DNA from: Acytostelium subglobosum LB1
Lineage: Eukaryota; Evosea; Eumycetozoa; Acytosteliales; Acytosteliaceae
DNA: 64,000 bases
Reading direction: 5' to 3'
NCBI RefSeq assembly: GCF_000787575.1
Contig: NW_012236531.1
Location: 1,490 to 65,489 of the forward strand
Position numbers and translations under genes: made by a program. Positions 43,670-55,528 of the stretch are shown one piece after another (positions within the stretch are counted from its first letter, which is position 1; every line of letters starts with the position of its first letter). The notes below the pieces were generated by a model. The model had not been told where the DNA came from, ran no database searches, and saw only the letters and a program-made list of their open reading frames with translations.

Positions 43670-45434
43670 ATGTGTACACTAAGAGGCGTATGGATATTGA
43701 AGGAGCATACAACAGGTGCAGATGTTGTCTTTTCTAAAAGAATCAATACTGTCGAGGTCAGGGTTAGACTGATGGCTGGTACAAACTATAGCTCAATACC
43801 TGCTGACAATGATCTTCTAAAGTTGTTCTACTTTGAGATAATGTCTGCAAACAATAGTAGTAGTAGTAGTAATAACACACAGCAGCAGTCACAACAACAA
43901 CAACAACAATCAACATCACTTCGTGTATATCAATCAACACCAAACACACATGTAATATCACTGAATCAAGACAGACTGTGGCCAGTGGTCTATATCAAGA
44001 GAAAGAACTTCTACTACATCACAATACCAGTTATCGAAGAGCACCTGACCACAGCCATCAAACCATCACTCATAGAGTTACCATCGATCACCGCCTCTGT
44101 GTCATTTTTGGAGGAGGTGGCCTATTTCACACAAGCATTCCTTTCGAAGCCTGTAAGGTTCATACATATCGAACCACCGTCCACTACTACTGCTGGCAGA
44201 CATTGACACATCTTTCCTTTTAGCCACCATATCCAGAACTTCAAGTATACTTTGCCAACATAATACCATTTGGACAGCCCACAGATTCAAACTTTAACAA
44301 TGTAAAGACAATGATCAAGTCTGGATTCCCAACCACCGACACATTTACACCGAGAAGACCAGCATGGCGACCATTCCTCCACAAGGGAAAGCAACAACTG
44401 GACTTTATCATATCAGAGACTATTCAGTCGATTCAGTACGACAGTCCAGGTGTGGTGGATCAATGCAAGGTGTTTGGATCACTCTATTGCAAAGCAGAGC
44501 TTGAAGGTCTGCCAGAGGTGTCTGCCTATCTGACGACACCACCCTACAGTGCACCACCCAACACGGTGGGCGCAGGATTCTCATCAGAGGCATCGATCAC
44601 ACATATGTCCATCGATGCCACCGTACAGACCACGTCTGACGTCATGGTCACCAACAAGATCACATTCACACCTCCCTTGGACACATTCAAAGTGCTCAGT
44701 TATGGAGTGGCCGGTATCAAGACTATACCCGTACGTGGCTTCTACCAGATGAAGGAAATCACACCAACCGTCGTCAAGATACTTGTACAGTTGAAGCTAA
44801 ACTCTGAGATGACCAACTCTTTTGACTATTGTGTCATGCGCATTCCCTTCAAGAATCGTGGCAACATCCATATCGTCAATGCATCACCTACTACGGGCAC
44901 ATTGCACATTGACGTCAATCTAAAGGCCATCATATGGAACATTGGACAAAAGTTCTCTGGACGCAACCTCGAGGTGGCACTGCCTGCTGAAATCACCTTT
45001 ACAAACAACACCACAATACCACCTACACTCTCTGTCACTGGCAGCAGTGGAAACCAATCAGTGACTGGATTCCCCTCACAGCAGTTCCCCATCACAGAGA
45101 CGTCACTTGGTGATGAGGATGAACGTGACCCATTCTGTCAAGGAACAAATTCATATGTTAGAGTGAGTATTAGTTTTAGTAGTTGTAGTAGTTGTAGTTT
45201 TATCAAATAACTAATAACCTGTTGAACAACATCAATCAATCATCACAGTTATTCTTTAAATTACTACATAGCACATTAAGTGGCTTCAACATTGATTCCA
45301 AGAAGGTTTCAATATATCCAGCATCCAAGTATAAGATCAATGTGGATAGAGAGTTGGTCAGCACTGACTATGTTATTTGGAACTCATTAAGTGAGAACTT
45401 CAAACAGTCCTATCAACCCCCATCGGAGCAATAA
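43670..45434 (+). CDS. ap5m1: AP-5 adaptor complex mu subunit
   Basis: The medium subunit of the late-endosomal AP-5 coat that works with SPG11/SPG15. Exons 43670-44152, 44224-45162 and 45249-45434 give 535 aa (human 490). It begins GVWILKEHTTGADVVFSKR and TVEVRVR, parallel to human AVWLISHEPGT...RFSRRYPTVEKRAR. Further matches are LWPVVYIKRKNFYY, RPAWRPFLHKGKQQLDFII, and in the mu-homology domain FTPPLDTF, GFYQMKE, IPFKNRG, IIWNIGQKF and the end LVSTDYVIWNSLSE. A Ser/Gln run (residues ~63-83) is a dictyostelid insert. Confidence 0.93.
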
Positions 45435-45863
45435 CAACTTGTCGTCATTCATACACGCACACCCACCCGATCTTTGTCATCGTGAGGGGTGACATACGAC
45501 CTAATACCCAATGTCTGACAACAACAAACAACAAACAACAATACAATCGAGACCCAAAGATGGAAACTTAGAAGTTTGCAAAACATCATGTTGTTGCCTC
45601 TTTAGTCTATTACTTCATCTGGCAGCCCTTTTAATTGTTTTAGACACGAGGTACAAGTGGACCACAGTCCTGGTAAAGTGGTCATTGGAGCCTACACAAA
45701 AAAGCTCCTCATTGCAAAGCCTAAACTTCATCCTCTAGGATGGATTGATCTTATCACTGAGTCGACCATACATACCTTATTATTAGACATTCAACATTTA
45801 TTTTTATATTTACAACTTTTCCAACAACTACAAGAGCAACAACAATAATATTTATACTCAATA
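45435..45863. other. Intergenic, no supported gene
   Basis: Open frames of 60-75 codons exist (45511-45738, 45657-45848), but they lack coding character and end in low-complexity Leu/Gln. It probably serves as the leader and promoter of the CBS gene. Confidence 0.45.
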
Positions 45864-47027
45864 ATGGCATTCAACTTATTGTCATCTTTCTTGGTGGAGG
45901 ATCTTCCTCCCCAGTCGGACAAGATGATATGTGTTCATAACACAGACACTCTTCCAAAGGTTTTTGAGGTAATTGTATCATTCTCAATTAGTTTGCAAGT
46001 CGACTCTTTACTTACATATCAATCTTCACTCCGCCAGACACTTTCAAAGAACAACATACTTTCAGCACCAGTTCTCAACGAGTTTAATCGTCCAGAGGGA
46101 TTGGTGGACTTTGTAGATATTGTATGTTGTGTCGTTCAGATTCTACATCACACCGACCTCCTTGGAAATGATTATTACTCATTCCTAGAGAGAGAAGACC
46201 TATTCTCTCATACCTACGCTAGTTTCTTATCAGGTATGAATACCAATAGTTTATTGTTAAACTCTTTCTTACTAACATTCATATGTTCTCTCAACCTCTT
46301 TGATAACCGAGATCTCTCGAATAAGAATCCATTCATCCCAGTGGTCAAGGGAGCTTCTCTGTTGGAGGCAATTACTGTAATGTCCAAGAACAAACTACAC
46401 AGAGTTCCAATCATTGCCAATGACATGAGCGGTGGACATGGACCAAAGATCATCAACCTTGTGACACAGTCTGCCATTCTCCAGTACCTCTCCAAGAATA
46501 TTGATAAACTGGGCAATTGGAGTAACAAATCTCTTAAAGACCTGGGATTTGAAGAGAAGCATGTGATCACAATCAACTATCACAAGAGAGCTCTCGAAGC
46601 ATTCCAATTGATGGCAGAGCATGTAAGTTGTGAATCAAACTAAACAAATATATATATTAATAATAATCATCATCTCTAGAGAGTGAATGGTATCGCAGTG
46701 GTAGATGAGAAGAACCAGATATTGGCCAACATTAGTGCCAGGGACTTGAAGGAGCTATTGAATGAAACAAGGATTTTCGAGAACCTTTTCCTCTCTGTAG
46801 GTGAGTTCATATCCAAAGTGAGACAACAGGATTACAAGGCTGTACATCCAAGCATCTGTTGTTCAAAGGATGAACCACTCAAGAAGTTGATAACTCGAAT
46901 GGCAGCTGCAAAGATACATCGAGTGTTCATGGTCGATCAAGATCGTAAACCAATTGGAGTGGTCAGTCTACAGGACATCCTTGAGAAAATTCTGGACCAC
47001 ATTAACTCTGGCACAGGTGGAAACTAG
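45864..47027 (+). CDS. Four-CBS-domain protein, AMPK-gamma/SNF4-like
   Basis: Probably an adenine-nucleotide sensor. Exons 45864-45968, 46038-46233, 46312-46622 and 46680-47027 give 319 aa, the size of AMPK gamma. Four CBS repeats are visible: VHNTDTLPKVFETLSKNNIL..LVDFVDI; PFIPVVKGASLLEAITVMSK..KIINLVTQ; VITINYHKRALEAFQLMAE..ANISARDL; and VHPSICCSKDEPLKKLITRM..VVSLQDIL. The Asp typical of nucleotide-binding CBS ends (RD, QD) is present in repeats 3 and 4. It could be an AMPK gamma subunit or the related plant-like CBS family. Introns 1 and 2 (69 and 78 nt) are both in frame and stop-free. Confidence 0.8.
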
Positions 47028-47249
47028 ACAACGACAACAAGAGAAAATAAACTAGTTTGGCCTGCAAAGACCCATACTTTTCAAATAATTTTTGCCGTTG
47101 GATATATTATAACCACAACCTCGTGACAAAATATACAATCGGGGTCGGTAGTGGCACCCAACAGTTGTTAATGTTTTGTCCAACACAATCACACAACAAC
47201 TATCATACAAATACATCAATTACTATCATACAAATAATAATAATACATA

Positions 47250-48870
47250 ATGGCACAACTTCTCAGATTGGCTGTTTCAAAACAGAAGAGAAGATACCAA
47301 AAGGATGGATTCGATCTAGATTTAGCATGTATGTTTAGTTTTATCAACTCTCTCTACAATTAGTCCCAAGATAGATAGATGGATGGATGGATATAAATAT
47401 AGGTGTTAACATTACATACAATGTTGTTGTTGTTGTTTAGATATCACAGAGAGAATAATAGCAATGGGATTCCCCAGTGAAAAGATGGAGGGAGTGTTTA
47501 GGAATCCAATGAAGGAGGTACAACGATTCTTGGAGACGAAACACAAGGATCACTACAGAGTCTACAATCTGTGCTCAGAGAGAGACTATGATCATGGCAA
47601 GTTCCATGGTAGAGTGGCATGCTATCCGTTCGATGATCACAATGCACCAGAGTTCACACTGATCGAAGAGTTTTGCAAGGACGTCGATAATTGGATGAGT
47701 CGTAGTGAGAAGAACATTGCAGTCATTCATTGCAAGGCAGGCAAGGGCAGGACTGGTCTGATGATATGCTGTTGGCTTCTCTACTGTCGCATGTGGACCG
47801 ACACTGAGAGCTCACTCAAATTCTACGCGGCACTCAGGACATACAATCAGAAGGGTGTCACTATTCCAAGTCAAATTCGATATGTACATTACTTTGGACG
47901 ATTCGTACAGGCCAGCGGCAACCATCAATTGCACAGACCACTGACCTTGGGCAAGATCGTACTCAAACCATTGCCCAATGAGATCAATCTCTCTGACATT
48001 AATTTCAATATATGTCTCTTAAAGAAGACTATATTTAATTCAAAGGTTAGTTTAACAGACTAGATTATATGAATGAAATCACTGGATACTAACTTAAACA
48101 CTTTATAGGATGATCATTTTAATATTACTATACAACGAATGGATCACAAGAAGAAGAGGAGAGTGTTATTCAAGAAGGACAAGACACCAGCACCACAACA
48201 GAACACTACTGTATCACCACCTTCATCTCCATCAGCAAAGAGCTACTCTACTGTTGGTAGAAGCGCTGGCACTTCTGCCATGTTGAAGCAGATGGAGGCC
48301 AATCCATATGGTACAGTCAGCAACTTTGATTACAAGACCTACTACGAGAATGAGATCGTTGGAAAGAAGGAGAACGATGAGGACAATGATGACTACGTTT
48401 CATTCGAGTTTACAAAGGTCGATGTAAATGGCGATGTAAGAATAGAGATATGCAATAAGGAGGATCGCATGTTTATGTTCTGGATAAACACTTCGTTCGT
48501 GGCGCAGCATGAAGTCATCACCAAGACTGGTTTGGACAAGGCACACAAGGACAAGAAACACAAGTCCTACAGCGAGAACTTTAGAGTGGAGCTATTCTTC
48601 CAAGATCCAAACGATCCAAGTGGAGGAAGCAGCAGCAGCAGCAATAACAATACAAACGTCATCAGCAGCAGTACCAGTCCAAGTGGTGGTGCAAGTATTC
48701 CATTGGCCAGTAGTATGGTGACCAATAACTCTCCAGCATCAAAGAAACTCACACGTATCCCACTTCATCAGTCCGCTTTCATGATGGGTTTACAGCAACA
48801 AGCGCAACAGCAACAGCAACCACAACCAGAACAACAACAACAACCAGTGGAAGAGACCGACTCTATTTAA
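47250..48870 (+). CDS. pten: PTEN phosphoinositide 3-phosphatase
   Basis: Dephosphorylates PtdIns(3,4,5)P3 at the plasma membrane and so shapes chemotactic polarity. Exons 47250-47328, 47441-48045 and 48109-48870 give 481 aa. The N-terminal PIP2-binding motif KQKRRYQKDGFDLDLAY is intact. The phosphatase domain has YNLCSERDYD, YPFDDHNAP (WPD-like loop), the P-loop HCKAGKGRTG (about residues 122-131) and the TI-loop QKGVTIPSQIRYV. A C2 domain follows, including MDHKKKRRVLFKKDK. The C-terminal tail has Ser and Gln runs in place of the animal phospho-regulated tail and lacks a PDZ ligand. Confidence 0.97.
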
Positions 48871-48959
48871 ACCACATTAACAACAACGCTTCTCCCAGAC
48901 AACCAATTGTTGCTCCACCATTCCAAATACAAGGCATATATATTATTATTATTTTATTA

Positions 48960-51759
48960 CTACAAATCCTTCTCCTTCTCAATCTTTTGAGCTTGGTAGG
49001 ACTTTTGGAAGTTCATGTGATTCTTTAGTATCTTCTCCCTGGTCTCTATCTTGGCGACATGCTCCTTCATCTTCTTTTCCAAGAGTTGACGTCGTTTCTT
49101 CAATCCGATCTCCTCGAACCACCAGTTGTTGGCACTTAGATTCTTGATCTGTAGATGTGAGTGTAAAGGAGGATGAATGTTAGAGTTTGGGATGGATTTC
49201 AAAGACACTTATGTTCACTTACCTTGATCAATTCATCCTCTACCTTGGACAACTTTTGCAACTCTTCTTCGATTCTAGACTTTTGAGCAAAGATGTCCAT
49301 GCCAACGCAGAACTCTACATCGTCCACCATGGATTGGAAGGCGGCACAGTAGAGCGGTGAGTATGAGGTGACCATTCTCTCATTGTCAATCGATTGGAAT
49401 CGCAGGATGTTTGAAGTAATAAGGTTGTTTAGAGAGGACTGATCGCCAAGAAAGACATTGAACAATAGGTCATCATAGCTGACGTACTTGTTCTCGGCGA
49501 TACGCTTGATTGTCTCCCAGAGTTGTGGGCGTGTCCACTTGGGTTGCTCCTTCTCCTTGAGCTTGGCGTCACTTCGTTTGGACAGACCGAATCCATCTGA
49601 ACGAATTTCTCCAACACACTTGGACACCATTGAATGTAATACTTTGTCCACCTCATAGCCAGACATGATACGTTGAGCCATGTAGTTGAGATCAGAGTAT
49701 CTTCCACCCAATGTGTTGATGATATGATCATAGTCCTGCGCACTAAGATCTCTTCCTAGTCTGTGTCTAATGTACTCTCTGGCGGAATGTGGTGGCACAT
49801 CGCCCAGATGTATAGTTGTTGATTGTCCTCCTCCTCTTGATACCAAATCTATAAGCAATGTGTCATTCATTAGATATATATTGCGAAAGTAACGTTAATA
49901 AATAAAGACTTACGTTTCTTAATAGTATCTGATGCAAATGGATCTGAAGAGATAAAGACAACATGAGCTGTTCCTTTGATAGTGACTGTGATTGACCACT
50001 GAATGATAGAGTCCATGATGATGTTGGCTTTTTCTTTGTTCTCCATTGCTTGGATCATGCCAAAGAAACCATCAATCACAATGAGTGGATAGGGAAAGGG
50101 AGTGTGGGAGTCCTCAGGGAAAGTCTTCTCCCTCTTCTCCAGACATGAGTCTAGCAACTTGAGTATTGTCTGCAACTGTGTGGCGGTTGATGAGTGGAAT
50201 ACACCCTTGCCAATGGGCAGGATAGCCTCCATCCATCCAGAGACTGTTGCGTAGAATGAGAAACTGGGGAAGAATCCCACGTCTTTGGAGAGGTTCTCGA
50301 TGAACTCCTCATCAGAGTTGTTCACCTCTTGATTGCAATCAATGAGCAATGTGTTCTCCCTGTCCTGCATGATCTTGTCAACCAGGCTGGACTTGCCCGA
50401 TCCCTTTGGTGCCGATATGACCACGATTGAGTTTGGTCTGTAGTTAAAGTGTGAATTGAGTAACTTCTCCTCTGTTCTCGTCTGCCACTCTTCAATCTCT
50501 GCAAAGAATATCTTCTCTGATAGCTTCCTCTCCATGAACCATTCTCTCAGTGGATTGAATAGTACCAATGTCAGGACTGTAGCTAGGATACCAATAAGTG
50601 GTATCTATTTATCGTAGTTTGTTAGAATGGTACAATCCTTTGATTGATTGATTGATTGATTGGTGGATGTACATACCATAATCCTTGGATGATTGGAAAA
50701 CATGTCCTTGAGTTTGTTGATTCGCTAATGATTGATTGTATAAGATATTAATATGCTTTAAAGTTATATACTGCCTGGAAGTAAGCTTGATACTTACCAT
50801 CATGAGGACATAGTCCATAAATACAGTTGTACCTAACTCTGGGAAGTACTTGTTGTGAAGGCAATTCCTGGCTGCGATGGCACCTTCCAATCGTTTGAAT
50901 GCAACATGGACAAACTTTGGTGCGTCTACAGAGTAGTTGAGTTAGTGAACAGTTTGTTGTTGGAAACGGTCCTACAAGTACATCACCTACCTTTAGGTTG
51001 GTTTTCTGGTGTATGTATATATTTGATATGTCCATAGGGACGGATGATACGGTAGAGAGTGTCAGTGGACATCTCTGAGCCTTTAAAGTAGACCTTTAGT
51101 ACAAATGATGGAATGGACGAGTCGATGTCCTCCACCAGTGGTCGACCACGCACCAACATGGCACGAGCAGGAGACGAGGCAAAGTGAAAGTGTTTGTTGT
51201 TCAATACAAACAGTGAACTGATCACCTGAGCAATGTTCTCTACGTTCTCATTGGGATCAGTGGTCATCTTCCTAAAGTGAATGTATGCGCCACCCTCTTT
51301 GAATCGACGCTCAAACGATATGATCTCAATGTCGTCTGGCATCATTGTGCGCAGCTTGGCAGTGATTGGTATGTGGAACAGTAGAGATCTAAAGTCGAAT
51401 CTAGATATCTTGATTGGGTAAAGGTTGTTCACCCATAGTAATCCTTCAATGTCCCTTTCCTGAATGTATTTGAGTAAGTAGGTAAGTAAGTATGTATCAT
51501 TGAGTGATGTGATGGTAGATGTATGTACCTTTGTTATTGGGTTCACCTCTACAAAGTCATTGGCGCTGGTCTGTATGTTTAGTTTACCAGAGTTGTTCTC
51601 CCATGTTGGTCTGGCGTATGAGTAGTATCTTTGTTGTTGTTGTTGTTGTTGTTTAAATGTTGATAATGATGTTGAGTATGATGATGATGAAATGATAGCA
51701 CTTCGAACAATCAATGATGATGAAGAGCGCAGTAGAAGTAATCTACTGATGCTTGTCAT
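48960..51759 (-). CDS. yme2: Yme2/RNA12-family inner-membrane mitochondrial protein
   Basis: Helps maintain mitochondrial DNA and its transcripts in fungi. Seven exons (51759-51529, 51459-50991, 50925-50798, 50724-50677, 50604-49914, 49848-49223, 49148-48960) close to 793 aa. A presequence with Ser and Gln runs precedes a conserved N domain (TWENNSGKLNIQTSANDF; EGLLWVNNLYPI). An RRM-like fold follows (FVLKVYFKGSEMSTDTLYRI...KFVHVAFKRLEGAIAARN). One transmembrane helix (IPLIGILATVLTLVLF) leads to an RNA12 ATPase-like domain with a Walker A SAPKGSGKSSL and later LIVIDGFFGM. The end is basic coiled coil. Intron 1 is 69 nt, in frame and stop-free. Confidence 0.9.
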
Positions 51760-51991
51760 TGTTGTATATATATATATGTATAGATGGATATGTATTATTG
51801 AATTGGTGAAGATCAGTGAAATGATGATGTTATTAATTTAGATCATCAACATTGAATCCAACCAATCAATCAAGTAATCATGACGTTTGAAAACATTTGA
51901 AAAAGACGAATCAGACGACAACTGTTGTCAACAGTTAATACACAAACGACGAACAAATAACTACAACAAGAAGAATAAGAAGAAGAAGAAG
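51760..51991. promoter_or_regulatory. Compact divergent promoter, Yme2 and METTL21-like genes
   Basis: 232 bp with a TATATATA run next to the Yme2 start. An AAGAAGAAG run ends right at the methyltransferase ATG; translation from an upstream in-frame ATG (51887) would only add Lys/Asn-rich residues. Confidence 0.45.
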
Positions 51992-52880
51992 ATGTTTGAC
52001 CTAAGTGACTTTGCAAAGATGACCAACTCTGACTCTGAAGATGAACAGCAGTCAAAGGATGTGTCAGTGGCACAACAATACGAAGAGAAGATGATACCAA
52101 TTAGAGATGAAGAGTTGACCATTAGAGAGTTCCATTTCAGTGCTACCAATGCTGGTTATGTATGGCCTTCAACATTCTTCATCATTGACTATATGCTGGA
52201 GCATCAACAAATGTTTACAAACAAGAGAATCATAGAGATTGGCTCTGGTACTGGTATTCTATCTCTATTCCTAAAGGTAGGTATACATTCCTTATTACTC
52301 CTATTCACAATCCAGGCTTATACTACATTATCAACTTATAGCGTAAAGGATTCGATGTCACCAGTAGTGATATAGATAATGAAGAGGTTACTGAGAATAA
52401 TATATACAATCAAACACTAAACAATCTATCATATGATCATATACCTCGTATGTTGTATAACTACTACTTCATTGATAGCATCCACTAACAACAACAACTA
52501 CAACTACAGATACATGGGGAGATAAGTTCCCCGAAGATCGTAATAACTTTGATGTCGTCATTGCAAGTGATATCATATTATGTATGTTTTGATACCTCTA
52601 CCTGGACACTGCACACTTACTGATATCATTCTTTATAGATGTGGCCTACTTTGAAAAGCTAATGATAACACTTAGACAACTGATGGATCATCGACCAGAC
52701 TCATTCATGATCATGGCCTACAAGAGGAAGTTGTACAACTCAAAGAACTTCTTTGTTCTATTGACTGACAATGGATTTGAATTCGAATCAATTGGTTCAA
52801 AGATGTGGATCATTAGGAAGAAGAAGGTACAGGACACACAATCAAACAGCAGCAGTAATAATACTGTACCTGAGCTGTAA
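51992..52880 (+). CDS. METTL21-type protein lysine methyltransferase
   Basis: A class I SAM methyltransferase of the family-16 group (targets in other organisms include Hsp70, VCP and eEF1A). Exons 51992-52276, 52342-52447, 52510-52581 and 52639-52880 give 234 aa. Motifs are AGYVWPSTFFIIDYML (cf. LWPAALVL), motif I IIEIGSGTGILSLFLK, acidic post-I SSDIDNEE, and post-II NFDVVIASDIILY. The usual DxxY is D-I-I-L-Y. The last 20 residues are a polar tail. METTL23 is an alternative, and the substrate cannot be told. Confidence 0.85.
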
Positions 52881-52948
52881 CCATATGGACAATGAATCAC
52901 ATTTAATATATATTGGACACTCTCTATTTAATCACCAATTGAATCATA

Positions 52949-55528
52949 TTACTTGGTCACCATTACAAGTTGGTTGGACAATCTCATATGGGCCATTGAT
53001 GCCAATTGATCCATTCTCTTGGTTCTGATGTTGTAGCGATATACAATTGGAAGTGGCTCGTCAATGTTGACTCCAGTGTAATAGATCATCTGACTGCCAT
53101 CAAACAATGAACTGTTGAAGAATTGGATCCTATTCTTTGTCTTGAGTCTCATCATTGCCTGCTGTTGCTCATCATCACATCCAGTGTCGACAGACTCGTC
53201 ACCGCTCTGTGAGATCGTCTCCCACGTCAGGAACTGAGTGTCGAATCTCTCCATAGCCTTGATGTCCTTGGAGGTACAACGGTCAAGACCACCCTCGATC
53301 GTTATGTACTTGGCTCCATCGAATGTAACACTGGCCAGATATCTCGGTCTCTTGATCGTGGTTATCACCTTCCACGTGTCCTTCTCAATGTCGTACATCT
53401 CTATCGATGACTTCTTCTCCTTGTTTGCATAGCCATCCACTGCATACAAACACTTGTCACCGTTGTAGAAAGTGTGGAAATGTCGTCGACCGTAGGTCAT
53501 GCCACTGAGCTTGGTAACTGACTTGGTGAACAGATCGAAGCGCTCCAGCGACTTGCCAGCCACTGGTCCACTGCCTCCAATCAGATAGACGTAGCGACGT
53601 CCGTCAAAGATTGCACAATGACCTGAGCGAGGTGTCTCCAGCTTGATGTCCAACACCTCCCATTTGTTCTTCTCAATGTCAAACTTGGTGATTGAGTCTG
53701 GTGTCTCTCGGCCACCAAAACAATAGATGGCATTGATGTTGTCGTAGATGGCGGCAAACTCTGACAATGACCTTGGCATAGGTGCTACGTACTTCCACTT
53801 GTTGGTCTGGATGTTGAACACCTCTACAGTGCCATCGCTGTGCTCTCCACCAATCGAGTATAGGTATTGAAGTCGATAGTTGATCATTGAGTCCTTTCTG
53901 GTCATCAACTTTCCAAACACAGGGTTCTTCTTTGGATGAAGTGGACCCATTGACGTTGGTGGGCCAGATGGTGTAGGTACCATTGGTGTAGTTGATGCTG
54001 GTGTTTGTTTGCTTTCTGATAGTTCTTGTGTTGATGATGATAGAAGGGGTGCTGTGGTTGCAGTATGATTGTTGGACTTGTTGTTGATTATCATTGCTGA
54101 AGCACTGGACATGACAGACACCACAGATGTTGATGATGGTACCTTGGTGATGATAGGCTCAGCGGTACTAGTACTGGATGATCCAGGTTCACCACTACTT
54201 CTTAAGGATTCTGTCTGTAATCTGGGCATTGACTTGCGACTGTCATCCAATGATTGTGGTGCTGTGGTGGATACTGGATGATGACCCGAAGATGAAGAGG
54301 CAACTGAATGTGGAGGTGAATGCTTGGTCTTCTTGGATGCACCATTTGGACTGGAATGTCTGTCCTTCCTGCCGCTGCTGCTGGTGCCACTGGCTGATTG
54401 ATACAGATGTGGATACTGGAACTCTGCATCCCACTTCCACTCAATGTTTGTGATGACCTGGTTCATAATGTTATTTGACAACTCCTCCATTCTCCTCAGG
54501 TCACCGTACTTGGTCAACAATGACAATGATAACTTATTAAAGTTCTCATCCATATGTGTTGCACTGCTCGATGTACTCTCTGATCCATTGCTAAACTGTC
54601 CCATGCTGCCCGTACTAACAGAGTCATCACATGACAGACTGAAATTAACCAATATTGACTTCTCCGATATTATCCTCTCTGCCATCAGCTGTTGAGTGAC
54701 CTGGTTCGTCTCTTTGATCAATCCAATATTTACAGAGATGGTTTGTAATGTATCGTTGAGTTGTTGCCTCTGTTCAGTCCAATCCTTATCGATCTGGGTC
54801 TCCAGATTGGCCTTGCGATCCAACAGGGCCTTGACCATCATATCAATATCAGAGGCAATCTTCTCCTTTGTATCGGTGTACATCTTTGTGCCATCAGTGA
54901 TATGCTTCTCGATCAACTGCTTGTGCTTGAGCAACTTCATTGGAACGTTGGACATGGAGATCACCAGGTTCTCAATGTCTGTGAGACGTCGGTCAGTCTC
55001 GCGGGCAATCTTTGAGAAGTGATGGCCACTATGATCGATTATACACTCGGCACAGATGAGACGATCACACTCCTTGTTGGTACAGAACAACTTGTAACGT
55101 TCATGGTGCATTGGACACTTGGCCATATCATCGGATAATAGAGTGGAAGGTGTATCACGAGGCTTTTGATCACCACCTAAATTGACGGCGGCACATATAT
55201 CTGGCAAGGGTGATGTGATCAAACGCTCATAACGTGGCGAGAGCATCACACCAGAACTGTTGGCATTGTGGCCATGTAGATGGGTGCTTCCAAAGCTGTC
55301 GGGGTAGTAGTTGAGCAGCTCCTCAATGGCAGGGATCGAGGGTAGATTTGCAACACTTGAATTCAGTACCAATGTTTGTTTGATACATATTGGACAACTG
55401 ATGTATGGTGAACTCTCTGGATGGAATTGATCCGTTAAACATGATAAACATAGAATATGTCCACAATCCAATGTCTTTGGTTGTTTATATATATTTAGAC
55501 ACTTTGGGCATCTAACCAATGTATCCAT
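52949..55528 (-). CDS. TRIM-like RING, B-box, coiled-coil and Kelch protein
   Basis: Probably an E3 ubiquitin ligase with a Kelch substrate-binding propeller. It is intronless, 859 aa. The RING finger is residues 7-48 (CPKC, C-x-H ILCLSC, CPIC). The B-box is about 138-178 (CPMHHERYKLFCTNKECDRL, ICAECIIDHSGHHF). A coiled coil runs about 185-300. A Ser/Thr/Pro-rich linker (~375-540) follows. Kelch repeats fill about 550-850, with repeated IYCFGG, YVYLIGGSG, LYAVDGYA and KYITIEGG turns. All eight RING ligands are present. The gene is convergent with the methyltransferase, 68 bp away. Confidence 0.92.
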   Translation of the reverse strand: MDTLVRCPKCLNIYKQPKTLDCGHILCLSCLTDQFHPESSPYISCPICIKQTLVLNSSVANLPSIPAIEELLNYYPDSFGSTHLHGHNANSSGVMLSPRYERLITSPLPDICAAVNLGGDQKPRDTPSTLLSDDMAKCPMHHERYKLFCTNKECDRLICAECIIDHSGHHFSKIARETDRRLTDIENLVISMSNVPMKLLKHKQLIEKHITDGTKMYTDTKEKIASDIDMMVKALLDRKANLETQIDKDWTEQRQQLNDTLQTISVNIGLIKETNQVTQQLMAERIISEKSILVNFSLSCDDSVSTGSMGQFSNGSESTSSSATHMDENFNKLSLSLLTKYGDLRRMEELSNNIMNQVITNIEWKWDAEFQYPHLYQSASGTSSSGRKDRHSSPNGASKKTKHSPPHSVASSSSGHHPVSTTAPQSLDDSRKSMPRLQTESLRSSGEPGSSSTSTAEPIITKVPSSTSVVSVMSSASAMIINNKSNNHTATTAPLLSSSTQELSESKQTPASTTPMVPTPSGPPTSMGPLHPKKNPVFGKLMTRKDSMINYRLQYLYSIGGEHSDGTVEVFNIQTNKWKYVAPMPRSLSEFAAIYDNINAIYCFGGRETPDSITKFDIEKNKWEVLDIKLETPRSGHCAIFDGRRYVYLIGGSGPVAGKSLERFDLFTKSVTKLSGMTYGRRHFHTFYNGDKCLYAVDGYANKEKKSSIEMYDIEKDTWKVITTIKRPRYLASVTFDGAKYITIEGGLDRCTSKDIKAMERFDTQFLTWETISQSGDESVDTGCDDEQQQAMMRLKTKNRIQFFNSSLFDGSQMIYYTGVNIDEPLPIVYRYNIRTKRMDQLASMAHMRLSNQLVMVTK

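Noticed and set aside
45511-45848. Possible small genes before the CBS gene
   Set aside because: They are short, overlap each other, have no motif and end in low complexity.
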